A stretch of 5,449 nt of DNA from Solirubrobacterales bacterium (GCA_013813955.1 JACCQW010000318.1:1-5449), one strand, 5' to 3'. Shown: positions 1 through 5,449, numbered from the stretch's first letter. Notes: a model not told the origin generated them from the sequence alone. Program-made: numbers and translations.

Positions 1-298
1 CCATGCAGAAGCGGTGCGCCCCCGCCGCCTCGGCGGCCCGGGCGTGCTCGAGGATCTGCTCGGGCTCCATCATCGCGTGCAGCGGGGTCTCGGCCTCGGC
101 GAAGCGCGACTGTGCGCAGAAGCCGCAGTCCTGGGCGCACCCGCCGGACTTCGCGTTGACCAGGGAGCACATGTCGGTGGAGTCCTCGAAGCGCTCCACG
201 CGCGCCTGCCCCGCACGCTCAATGAGCGCCTCGATCGCGGCACGGTCCTCCAGCTCCCCGAGGGCCAGCGCCTCCTCGCGGGTGATCAGCGGCGGCAT
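1..298 (-). CDS. bioB: Biotin synthase, N-terminal 99 residues (runs off left edge)
   Basis: Biotin synthase is a cytoplasmic radical-SAM enzyme that inserts sulfur into dethiobiotin in the last step of biotin synthesis. Translating the minus strand from the ATG at 298 gives MPPLITREEALAL, then a helical stretch, then CSLVNAKSGGC followed by AQDCGFCAQS. This contains the radical-SAM CxxxCxxC cysteines at C54, C58 and C61, which bind the 4Fe-4S cluster, inside the BioB-specific 'NAKSG.C..DC.FCAQS' context. The visible part ends in GAHRFCM, matching the GA.RFC strand of BioB. The remaining two thirds, including the 2Fe-2S ligands, lie outside the window. No clear Shine-Dalgarno precedes the ATG, and the frame stays open upstream towards the glycosyltransferase, so the start is the likeliest ATG rather than a proven one. 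It lies 64 bases downstream of the glycosyltransferase on the same strand; co-transcription is possible but a GC-rich inverted repeat intervenes. Confidence 0.93.
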   Translation of the reverse strand, partial: MPPLITREEALALGELEDRAAIEALIERAGQARVERFEDSTDMCSLVNAKSGGCAQDCGFCAQSRFAEAETPLHAMMEPEQILEHARAAEAAGAHRFCM

Positions 299-340
299 GG
301 GCGGCAGAGTGCCAGCCGCCTCGGACGGGTCCGGCGATCG

Positions 341-356
341 CGGCGCCCCGGCGCCG
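341..356 (-). other. GC-rich inverted repeat between glycosyltransferase and bioB
   Basis: CGGCGCC (341-347) and GGCGCCG (350-356) form a perfect 7-2-7 inverted repeat. In minus-strand RNA it would fold as a six-pair G/C stem with a four-base loop, starting six bases after the glycosyltransferase stop codon. There is no T-run after it on the minus strand, so it is not a canonical intrinsic terminator. It could attenuate read-through into bioB, protect the upstream mRNA end, or be a chance product of high GC. Confidence 0.35.
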
Positions 357-362
357 GCTCGC

Positions 363-1367
363 CTACCGATGCGGCGACGGCTGCGGCACGCCGCGGGCGG
401 CATCGGCCACCCCCATCGCGGCGCCGGCCAGCTGCGACAGGTCCTTCAGCGCCACCAGGGCGGGGATCCGCCACAGCTCGCCGGTGGAGAGGCGCCGCCG
501 GCCCCGGCGCAGCGGCAGCCACAGGTATGCGCCCGCCCCCGCCGCGACCAGCGTCCTGCCGGCGAGGCCGCCCTTCACCATCAGAGCCGGTCCCAGGGTC
601 CACGCTGCGAGGCGGGCCAGGTGCCGGCCGCGACCCTCCGTCCTGACGTCGCCGCGCGTGTAGGTGGCGAACATGCGGGCGTTCTCCGCCCAGGTGGCGC
701 GGGGCCTCCAGCGGACGACGGCCTCCTCCACCAGGGTGGGCTCGAAGCCGCGCGCGATCGCGGCTGCGCTGAAGGCCAGGTCCTCCCCGGCATAGACGTG
801 CTCGGGGAAGCCGCCCGCGTCCTTCCACGCGGCGCGAGAGAACGCCATCGAGCGGCCTCCGGCGTGGACGGCGCGGAAATCGCGCCCGAAGAGCCGGTGC
901 GACAGCGCCACGAGCGGATCGTCGTCGTGCAGCTCTTCGATCGCCGGGTAGTGCGCGCAGGCGACCGCGCGGTCCAGCGGCGTGTCTCCCTCGACGACGA
1001 AGGTGCCGGCCGCGATGTCCGCGCGCCCGCGCGCCTGCTTCAGCGCCGCCAGCCAGCCCGCCACCGGACGGCAGCCCGCATCCGTGCAGGCGATCCAGTC
1101 GTGGGCCGCCGCTTCGACGGCGATGTTCCTGCCGGTGGCGATGTTCGAGCCCGGCGCGGCGACCACCCTGGCGGGCGGGAGGTGCTGCTCCCACCGCTGG
1201 ACCTCTTCGCGCGTGCCCGCCCCGGTGCCGCCATCGACGATGACGATCTCCTCGGGCATCTCGCTCTGCTCGGCCAGCGCCCCGAGCAGCTCCGCAAGTC
1301 CCCGAGGGTCGTCGCGCACCGTCACGATCAGCGACACGCCGTCCTGGGACTCGCTCTGCGCTCCCAT
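363..1367 (-). CDS. Family 2 glycosyltransferase with hydrophobic C-terminal tail
   Basis: This 334-residue protein has the GT-A fold signatures of family GT2, inverting enzymes that move a sugar from a nucleotide-sugar donor. The N-terminal strand is VSLIVTVRDD (11-20), followed by IVIVDGGT (41-48) for nucleotide binding. The donor region is SNIATGRNIA (74-83), and the DxD-type metal site appears as DAGC (96-99). The acceptor/base region is AGEDLAF (193-199), and RWRP (219-222) follows. After about residue 250 come hydrophobic stretches (about 253-264, 273-286 and 301-321) broken by an arginine-rich patch, suggesting peripheral or integral membrane attachment. The ATG at 1367 lies 10 bases after the preceding stop and has no evident Shine-Dalgarno, so it probably depends on translation from the upstream gene; a GTG at codon 11 would cut into the first strand and is less likely. 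Donor and acceptor cannot be read from sequence. Membrane-linked glycans or glycolipids are plausible. Confidence 0.88.
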   Translation of the reverse strand: MGAQSESQDGVSLIVTVRDDPRGLAELLGALAEQSEMPEEIVIVDGGTGAGTREEVQRWEQHLPPARVVAAPGSNIATGRNIAVEAAAHDWIACTDAGCRPVAGWLAALKQARGRADIAAGTFVVEGDTPLDRAVACAHYPAIEELHDDDPLVALSHRLFGRDFRAVHAGGRSMAFSRAAWKDAGGFPEHVYAGEDLAFSAAAIARGFEPTLVEEAVVRWRPRATWAENARMFATYTRGDVRTEGRGRHLARLAAWTLGPALMVKGGLAGRTLVAAGAGAYLWLPLRRGRRRLSTGELWRIPALVALKDLSQLAGAAMGVADAARGVPQPSPHR

Positions 1368-1377
1368 CGCGGCGGGG

Positions 1378-2637
1378 CTAGGCGTGGCGCCGCGCTCGCG
1401 CCAGCGCCTCTTGGGCCGCGCGCAGCTCCCGGGCGATCGTCTGCAGGAGCTTCCACCCGATCATGCCGTCCTGCTGGACGAGTGGGCGGAACTCCCACAG
1501 CGTGAGGCCGTGGCAGACCAGATCGCTGACGGCGGTGATCGTCGCGGTTCGGACGCCCTCGTCGATCAGCGCGATCTCGCCGAAATGGTCGCCGGCCCGC
1601 AGGAGACGTCGCGGCTCGCCGTCGATCGTGACGGCTGCCTCGCCGGATTCGACTACGTAGAACGAGGCGCCGCCCGATCCCTCCTTGACCACCGTCTCGC
1701 CGGCCGAGAAGCGACGCTCCTTGAAGACCGCTCCGATCTGCTCGAGCTCCGCGCGGTCGAGGCCGCCGAAGAGCCGCGTGTGCTCCAGGAGCTCGGCAGG
1801 AGTGGCCGGCGGCGGCGTCTCGTTGGCCACCACGGTGATCGCGCGGCACTGCAGCAGGTAGAGGCGTCCGCCGGCGAACGCCCACTCGACATCACGCGCG
1901 GCGCCGTAGATCTCCTCGCAGCGGTCGGCGAGCCGATGGAGCTCGGTGAGCTGGGCGTCGTCGAGGCACAGGCGCTCAGCGTCGCCGCGCGGGATCTCGT
2001 CCTCAACCGTGCCGCCATCCGGCCGCGTGCGGATCGCGACCGACTTGAGCCCGGGCCTGCGCTCGAGGACCTGCCCACTGCGATCGATGCGGAACCCGTC
2101 CGGGATCACCCGGCCCGCCACGACCGCCTCCCCGAGCCCCCAGCTCGCTTCGATGACGCGCTCGTCGGCGCCGTTGATCGGGTTGCGGGTGAACATGACG
2201 CCCGCGCTCTCGGGATCGAGCAACGCCTGGACGACGACACCGACGCTCGGCCGCGTGAACAGGCCGACTCGCTGCCGGTAGGTGATCGCCGAGTCGGAGT
2301 TCGCCGACCACCAGACCTCCCGCAGCGCCGAGCCGACGTCGTCGGCGGACGGGACGTTGAGCAGCGTCAGGTGCTGCCCGGCGAAGCTCGCCTGCGCGCC
2401 GTCCTCGTCGACCGCCGAGGACCGCACGGCGAGCGGCCCCCCGAGGGGGCGCACGTGCTCGGCGACGTCGGCGGTCGCCCCTGCGTCGCCGCCGGCAACC
2501 GCCTCGACGACCGCGCCCGAGAGCGCGATGCCGGGTGGGAGCGGGAGGCCGGCGCGCGCGGCCTTCCCGAGCCCTACTGCCTTCGACCCGAACAGCGCGT
2601 CGTCGAGTGCCTCCTCGAGCGGAACGACCTCGCTCAC
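1378..2637 (-). CDS. PEP-synthase-type ATP-grasp domain fused to a cyclic-nucleotide-binding domain
   Basis: This 419-residue protein has two parts. Residues 1-268 form a PEP/pyruvate-dikinase N-terminal (PPDK_N) ATP-grasp domain. GSKAVGLGKAARAGLPLPPG (17-36) carries the nucleotide lysine K19; LAVRSSAVDED (69-79) carries R72; FTRNPINGADERVIEASWG (149-167) follows; DVEWAF...LYLLQCRAIT (249-268) carries E251, Q263 and R265, the usual Mg/ATP residues. In the family this domain splits ATP and phosphorylates a histidine on the swivelling domain, which here would be supplied by the protein encoded just upstream. Residues about 283-400 are a cyclic-nucleotide-binding domain with GETVVKEG (313-320), FYVVESGE (326-333) and the phosphate-binding cassette FGEIALIDEGVRTATITA (352-369), in which E354 and R363 are kept. 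A helical tail (395-417) ends it; there is no helix-turn-helix, so it is not a CRP-type regulator. The GTG at 2637 is chosen because it overlaps the upstream stop (GTGA), has a Shine-Dalgarno, and lies just before the first conserved motif. The ATP-grasp domain is somewhat short for its family. Native effector and substrate are unknown. Confidence 0.88.
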   Translation of the reverse strand: MSEVVPLEEALDDALFGSKAVGLGKAARAGLPLPPGIALSGAVVEAVAGGDAGATADVAEHVRPLGGPLAVRSSAVDEDGAQASFAGQHLTLLNVPSADDVGSALREVWWSANSDSAITYRQRVGLFTRPSVGVVVQALLDPESAGVMFTRNPINGADERVIEASWGLGEAVVAGRVIPDGFRIDRSGQVLERRPGLKSVAIRTRPDGGTVEDEIPRGDAERLCLDDAQLTELHRLADRCEEIYGAARDVEWAFAGGRLYLLQCRAITVVANETPPPATPAELLEHTRLFGGLDRAELEQIGAVFKERRFSAGETVVKEGSGGASFYVVESGEAAVTIDGEPRRLLRAGDHFGEIALIDEGVRTATITAVSDLVCHGLTLWEFRPLVQQDGMIGWKLLQTIARELRAAQEALARARRHA

Positions 2638-4274
2638 CCGAGCACCGTCACCTCGCCGGCCCCACCGTCGATCCGCACGCGCACACCGTCCGGGATCAGC
2701 GTCGTCCCTTCGCGCGTGCCGACGACGCCGGGGATCCCGTATTCGCGCGCGACGATCGCCGCGTGGGAGAGCAAGCCCCCGGCGTCGGTCACGATCCCGC
2801 CCAGCAGCGGCAACAGGATGTTGAACGCCTCGGAGGTGGACTCGGTGACCAGCACGTCGCCCTGAACGATCCGGTCGAACTCGGTCGGCCCCGCGACGCG
2901 GCGCGCGATCCCCTCGCAGACGCCCGGACTGGCCGCCAGCCCGCGGAGCAGGTGCTCCTCGTGCTGCTCGGTCGAGCTGCCGAACATCTCGTCGATCACG
3001 ATGCCCATCGCGCGCATGACCCGGCCGACCGCGGGCGGCAGGCCCGACGGGTCGGGCGGCGGCGAAGGCGGATCGCCCAGTACCGGGGGCGCGTCCTTGG
3101 CGCTCAGCGACGTCCGCAGCTCGTGACGCTCCGCCAGCTCGTCCGCGGACGGTGCGTCGGCCCCCGACACCAGCGCGCACATCTCGTCGAAACCGGCGTC
3201 GATGAAGTGCTCGGCATCGCGGATCCGCCCCCGCTCCGCCAGCCGCCGCCCTGCCCCCAGCGCAGCGCGCCGCATGATCCCGGCGGCCCAGATGTCGCTG
3301 AAGACGCCGCGCTCGTCGCGGATCTTGTAGGTGAGCCGGGCCTCCCCGAGCAACTCGTCGAACTGCGTCCGGTGCTGCTCGGGCACCCGGTCGCGCACGT
3401 CGGCGATCTGCGCGTCGAGGCCCGATGCCTCCGGCCCGTCGCCCTCGACCGCCAAGCGGATCGCCCGCAGCAGCGCGTCGGGCAGCTCGAGTGCGTACCG
3501 CCCCGCGATGTCGAAGCCGTCGAGCAGCCGGTAGCCGACGAGCTCGAGGTATCCCGAGGCGGCGGCGCCCGTCTCGCCTTCGAGCGTCGTGAGCTTCCGG
3601 AGGATCTCGCCCGGGTCGCCGTCGGACGCGAGCAGCTCACGCGCCGCCTCGTCCTGTCCGATCGCGGCCCGCAGCCGCGCGAGCTCGTCCGACGCGCCCG
3701 CCGAGACGGGCGCCGCGCCCCGCAGCAGGCCGAGCAGCTCCGACGCCGGGAGACCGGTCCAGTCGCCCACCTGCGCCAGGAAGTCGCCGGTCGGCACCGA
3801 CGGCGCGGCGGTGAACCGCATGTGCTGGAAGATCATGTCGGCGTGGTGGTCCCGGCACCGCGTCAGGTACGCGACGAGCTCCTCGTCCGACAGCGCGTCG
3901 GGGTCGATCGCCTGCAGCTCGCGATGCGTGCGGATGGAGGCGGGCTTGAACGTGTCGTCCCACTCGCGCAGCTGCTCGCGCCACAGTTTCTGCTCCCAGA
4001 CCTCCTGCGCCCGCTGGAAGCGCGCGGGGATCTCCGCCTCGGGAGCGGGGTTCATCGTGCTGTACGCGAAGCCGTTGACGTATCGGTACTCGAGGCCGCC
4101 GATCACCATCCCGTAGAAGCGGGTGAACTCCTGGAAGCCCCGTTTGAACGGCTCAGGGTGGGACTCGGCGAAATACCGCGTCACCGGGCGCGGGAAGTGG
4201 ACCGCGTCGATCGTCCAGGTCCCCGGCCCGGGAGGTGCGAATCGAAGCTTCTGAGCCCCTGCGGTTGCACTCAT
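2634..4274 (-). CDS. PEP-utilising-enzyme-like protein: helical domain plus swivelling phosphohistidine domain
   Basis: This 546-residue protein resembles the middle and phosphohistidine parts of PEP synthase-like enzymes such as rifampicin phosphotransferase and phenylphosphate synthase PpsA. The N-terminus reads GTWTIDAVHFPRPVTRYF (18-35). A long, mostly helical region follows, ending in a segment with IMRRAALGAGRRLAERG and then a helix ending DEMCALV, which recalls the substrate-binding domain of rifampicin phosphotransferase. A proline-rich linker (396-414) leads to the mobile domain, which starts at GLAASPGVCEG (445-455) and carries TDAGGLLSHAAIVAREYGIP, with the phospho-accepting histidine at H504. 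The protein ends about 40 residues later, so the PEP/pyruvate barrel of true PEP synthase is absent, as is an ATP-grasp domain. The latter is supplied by the overlapping downstream gene, and the two products presumably form one enzyme transferring phosphate from ATP through H504 to an acceptor. The ATG at 4274 has a good Shine-Dalgarno. The acceptor is unknown; rifamycin- or phenol-like substrates are analogies only. Confidence 0.87.
   Translation of the reverse strand: MSATAGAQKLRFAPPGPGTWTIDAVHFPRPVTRYFAESHPEPFKRGFQEFTRFYGMVIGGLEYRYVNGFAYSTMNPAPEAEIPARFQRAQEVWEQKLWREQLREWDDTFKPASIRTHRELQAIDPDALSDEELVAYLTRCRDHHADMIFQHMRFTAAPSVPTGDFLAQVGDWTGLPASELLGLLRGAAPVSAGASDELARLRAAIGQDEAARELLASDGDPGEILRKLTTLEGETGAAASGYLELVGYRLLDGFDIAGRYALELPDALLRAIRLAVEGDGPEASGLDAQIADVRDRVPEQHRTQFDELLGEARLTYKIRDERGVFSDIWAAGIMRRAALGAGRRLAERGRIRDAEHFIDAGFDEMCALVSGADAPSADELAERHELRTSLSAKDAPPVLGDPPSPPPDPSGLPPAVGRVMRAMGIVIDEMFGSSTEQHEEHLLRGLAASPGVCEGIARRVAGPTEFDRIVQGDVLVTESTSEAFNILLPLLGGIVTDAGGLLSHAAIVAREYGIPGVVGTREGTTLIPDGVRVRIDGGAGEVTVLG
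2648..2654 (-). promoter_or_regulatory. Ribosome binding site for the ATP-grasp/cNMP gene
   Basis: Minus-strand GAGGTGA lies 10 bases before the GTG at 2637, inside the last codons of the upstream gene. Together with the GTGA stop/start overlap at 2634-2637 it supports this start and points to translational coupling of the two subunits. Confidence 0.6.
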
Positions 4275-4280
4275 GAAAGG

Positions 4281-4288
4281 CCTCTCTC
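4281..4288 (-). promoter_or_regulatory. Ribosome binding site for the phosphohistidine-domain gene
   Basis: Minus-strand GAGAGAGG ends six bases before the ATG at 4274, a purine-rich Shine-Dalgarno at standard spacing. It fixes the start of the 546-residue protein. Confidence 0.7.
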
Positions 4289-4295
4289 GAACGTT

Positions 4296-4309
4296 GCGCG
4301 ATGTCGCGC
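4296..4309. promoter_or_regulatory. 14-bp perfect palindrome upstream of the dikinase unit (candidate operator)
   Basis: GCGCGA (4296-4301), TG, TCGCGC (4304-4309) is a perfect 6-2-6 palindrome 21 bases before the ATG at 4274, just upstream of its ribosome binding site, in the 90-base gap after xthA. It could be a regulator site, or an RNA hairpin of five G/C pairs with a four-base loop. No convincing -35/-10 pair was recognised in this gap, so whether the unit has its own promoter or is read from xthA is open. GC palindromes of this length are not rare in such DNA. Confidence 0.3.
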
Positions 4310-4364
4310 GAGCATCTCAGATCACGGCGCGCGTGTGGGATGTATCTCGGGCAAGAGGTAGCCC

Positions 4365-5141
4365 TCAGTTCAGGACACACAAGAGCGGTGCGTGGTCAGA
4401 CGGCTTCTTGCCCTTGCGGAAATCGCGCGCGATGCCGCACTCCTCGAGCCGTGACGCGATCGCGTCACTGGCGAGGAGGTAGTCGATTCGGAGTCCAAGC
4501 CCGCGATGGAAGGCTCCCTGCCGGTAGTCCCACCACGTGAACTGCTGGGCGTCCGGATGCAGGTGGCGGTAGGTGTCGATCACGTCTCCCGCCTCGAGGA
4601 TGGCCTCGAGCCGGGAACGCTCGTCGGACGTCACATGCGTCGAACCGATGAATGCGGCTGGGTCGTAGACGTCGAGGTCGGTGCGGGTGACGTTGAGGTC
4701 CCCGCCGATGATGAGCGGCAGGTCGCCGGCGCCCAGTAGCGCTGCGCGCTTTGCCGCCGCGTCGAGAAACGTGAGCTTCTCCGTGAAGGTCGGCGTGTCG
4801 ACCGCACGGCCATTGGGGACGTACGTGCTGACGAGCCGCAGGCCGCCGGCTGTGGCCTCGACCCACCTCGCTTCATCCGTGCGCAGCTCGCCCTCGAGCC
4901 CCGACACGGGCGCCTCGAGTTCCAGCTTCTGCCGAGCCACGATCGCGACGCCTGCCCAGCGGCCGGCGGAATGGTGGACGGCGTGGTAGCCCGCGGCGGC
5001 CAGGTCGTCGACGGGGAAGGCCGCGGCTTCGCACTTCGTCTCCTGCATGAGCACGACGTCGGGTGCGTGTTGCTCGAGAAACTCGATGACGCGCGGGAGC
5101 CGCGCAGCCAGCGAGTTGACGTTCCAGGTGACGAGCTTCAC
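4365..5141 (-). CDS. xthA: Exodeoxyribonuclease III / AP endonuclease
   Basis: This 258-residue enzyme belongs to the endonuclease/exonuclease/phosphatase superfamily. ExoIII-type enzymes cut the backbone 5' of abasic sites and remove 3' blocking groups in base-excision repair, using Mg, in the cytoplasm. All catalytic motifs are visible: KLVTWNVNS (N7), VVLMQETK (E34), STYVPNG (Y107), GGDLN (D148, N150), LRIDYLL (D220) and the C-terminal PSDHAPL (D249, H250). Length is close to the roughly 268 residues of the E. coli enzyme, so the gene looks complete. The start is a GTG at 5141, preceded six bases upstream by a GAGGGAG Shine-Dalgarno, and the protein begins exactly at the family's usual N-terminal strand. 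It is divergent from the plus-strand gene at 5210 and is followed after 90 bases by the dikinase unit on the same strand. It is probably a housekeeping repair gene rather than a partner of that unit. Confidence 0.95.
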   Translation of the reverse strand: MKLVTWNVNSLAARLPRVIEFLEQHAPDVVLMQETKCEAAAFPVDDLAAAGYHAVHHSAGRWAGVAIVARQKLELEAPVSGLEGELRTDEARWVEATAGGLRLVSTYVPNGRAVDTPTFTEKLTFLDAAAKRAALLGAGDLPLIIGGDLNVTRTDLDVYDPAAFIGSTHVTSDERSRLEAILEAGDVIDTYRHLHPDAQQFTWWDYRQGAFHRGLGLRIDYLLASDAIASRLEECGIARDFRKGKKPSDHAPLLCVLN

Positions 5142-5184
5142 GCGGGGCTCCCTCGGGTTCTCGCCGAGTCTTCCAGGCCCCGCG
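5141..5184 (-). promoter_or_regulatory. Nested inverted repeats over the xthA start and ribosome binding site
   Basis: CGCGGGGC (5141-5148) and GCCCCGCG (5177-5184) are perfectly complementary over eight G/C pairs. Inside them CTCGG (5152-5156) and CCGAG (5164-5168) pair with a seven-base loop. In xthA mRNA the outer stem would cover the bases between the Shine-Dalgarno (minus-strand GAGGGAG, 5148-5154) and the first base of the GTG, and the inner stem part of the Shine-Dalgarno. This could lower translation if the transcript begins upstream of 5184, which the sequence does not show. Confidence 0.35.
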
Positions 5185-5197
5185 GCGCCGGTGGGGT

Positions 5198-5203
5198 TAG
5201 GGT
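5198..5203 (+). promoter_or_regulatory. Leaderless-type -10 element (TAGGGT) for the plus-strand gene
   Basis: TAGGGT fits the TAnnnT -10 pattern and is followed by exactly six bases before ATG at 5210. Transcription would therefore start at or next to the A of the start codon, the layout known for leaderless mRNAs in actinobacteria. No good -35 was seen, and no strong Shine-Dalgarno at normal spacing competes with this reading. Confidence 0.5.
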
Positions 5204-5209
5204 GTCGCC

Positions 5210-5449
5210 ATGGAGCGCGACGACCAGCTCGGCCGGTCCTCGCAGCAGGGCGAGCTCGGACCGTCGGGCGGCGTCGACGACGCCGCGTGGGAGATCGACT
5301 GGGACCTCACGCGGCCGGCCCGGCTGGTCGGTGGCCGCGATCGTCACCGTGCCAACGGCGTGGCCGCCCTAGAGCCGCCCGCCGCTCGCCCCCACGCGCC
5401 TCCGCCGGTGGCCGACCCGATCCCCGCCGCCGATCGCACACCCGTCCCC
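5210..5449 (+). CDS. Unrecognised protein, N-terminal 80 residues (runs off right edge)
   Basis: From the ATG at 5210 the frame stays open to the window end. It starts MERDDQLGRSSQQGELG, has an acidic-aromatic patch AAWEIDWDLTRPARL (25-39), and then becomes proline/alanine-rich (about 56-80), suggesting a disordered N-terminal tail. No signal peptide, membrane segment or known domain is visible in this part, so no function is assigned. Support for it being real comes from the G/C-ending codons through almost the whole first half, the leaderless-type promoter immediately upstream, and the divergent arrangement with xthA. The opposite strand also has an open frame here with more A/T-ending codons, which looks like a shadow. 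Confidence 0.55.
   Translation, partial: MERDDQLGRSSQQGELGPSGGVDDAAWEIDWDLTRPARLVGGRDRHRANGVAALEPPAARPHAPPPVADPIPAADRTPVP

Noticed and set aside
1378..1790. Reading the cyclic-nucleotide domain as part of a CRP/FNR transcription factor
   Set aside because: No helix-turn-helix follows; the protein ends about 50 residues after the phosphate-binding cassette, and the domain is fused in frame to an ATP-grasp enzyme domain.
2638..3180. N-terminal extension of the ATP-grasp/cNMP protein up to a start at 3180
   Set aside because: The extra 181 residues are low-complexity and lie wholly within the phosphohistidine gene in another frame; the GTG at 2637 has the stop/start overlap, a ribosome site, and directly precedes the first conserved motif.
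2634..4274. Calling the pair PEP synthase (ppsA) or rifampicin phosphotransferase outright
   Set aside because: The pyruvate/PEP barrel is missing, and the single-chain ATP-first order of rifampicin phosphotransferase is not followed; substrate cannot be read from sequence, so no gene symbol is given.
3..4361. Very long plus-strand open frames (3-1505, 982-2865, 2535-4361) opposite the minus-strand genes
   Set aside because: They lie antisense to genes with clear family motifs, their translations are arginine/proline/alanine-rich with no recognisable domain, and long antisense open frames are expected in high-GC DNA.
4349..4364. Possible terminator hairpin after xthA (GGGC, eight-base loop, GCCC)
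   Set aside because: Only four base pairs with a long loop and no T-run on the minus strand; too weak to call a terminator.
5138..5347. Minus-strand 69-codon frame from a GTG at 5347 that overlaps the xthA start by GTGA
   Set aside because: The overlap is suggestive, but the frame has many A/T-ending and rare codons (CCA, CGA, AGA, CTA), no known motif, and runs antisense to the better-supported plus-strand gene and its promoter. It is kept only as a weak alternative.

Overview
This window is very GC-rich, with a strong G/C preference at third codon positions, GTG as well as ATG starts, and tightly packed genes. That fits a high-GC actinobacterium. A Thermoleophilia/Solirubrobacterales-type host is possible, but this is an impression from composition, the BioB sequence style and a leaderless-type promoter, not a placement. 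Five genes run on the minus strand and one partial gene runs on the plus strand at the right edge.

In the direction of minus-strand transcription (right to left) the order is: an exodeoxyribonuclease III/AP endonuclease (xthA, 5141-4365); a 546-residue PEP-synthase-like protein with a helical substrate-domain-like region and a C-terminal swivelling phosphohistidine domain (4274-2634); a 419-residue protein that joins a PEP/pyruvate-dikinase-type ATP-grasp domain to a C-terminal cyclic-nucleotide-binding domain (2637-1378); a family 2 glycosyltransferase with a hydrophobic tail (1367-363); and the N-terminal third of biotin synthase (bioB, 298 to the left edge). On the plus strand a GC3-rich reading frame starts at 5210, just after a TAnnnT promoter motif, and runs off the window.

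The most interesting part is the two-gene dikinase unit. Its ATP-grasp and phosphohistidine domains, normally parts of one polypeptide in PEP synthase and rifampicin phosphotransferase, sit on two proteins. The genes overlap by four bases (GTGA), the histidine subunit comes first, and no PEP/pyruvate barrel domain is present. The arrangement resembles phenylphosphate synthase (PpsA/PpsB plus the CBS-domain activator PpsC), but here the putative regulatory module is a cyclic-nucleotide sensor fused to the ATP-grasp subunit. The inference is a second-messenger-gated, ATP-driven phosphotransferase acting on an unknown small molecule. The glycosyltransferase follows after only 10 bases and is probably co-transcribed. 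The link to bioB is less certain because a GC-rich inverted repeat lies between them.

The remaining intergenic stretches are all under 100 bases. They hold a GC palindrome upstream of the dikinase unit, an inverted repeat over the xthA start, and the promoter of the divergent plus-strand gene. No RNA genes, mobile elements or CRISPR arrays were seen.
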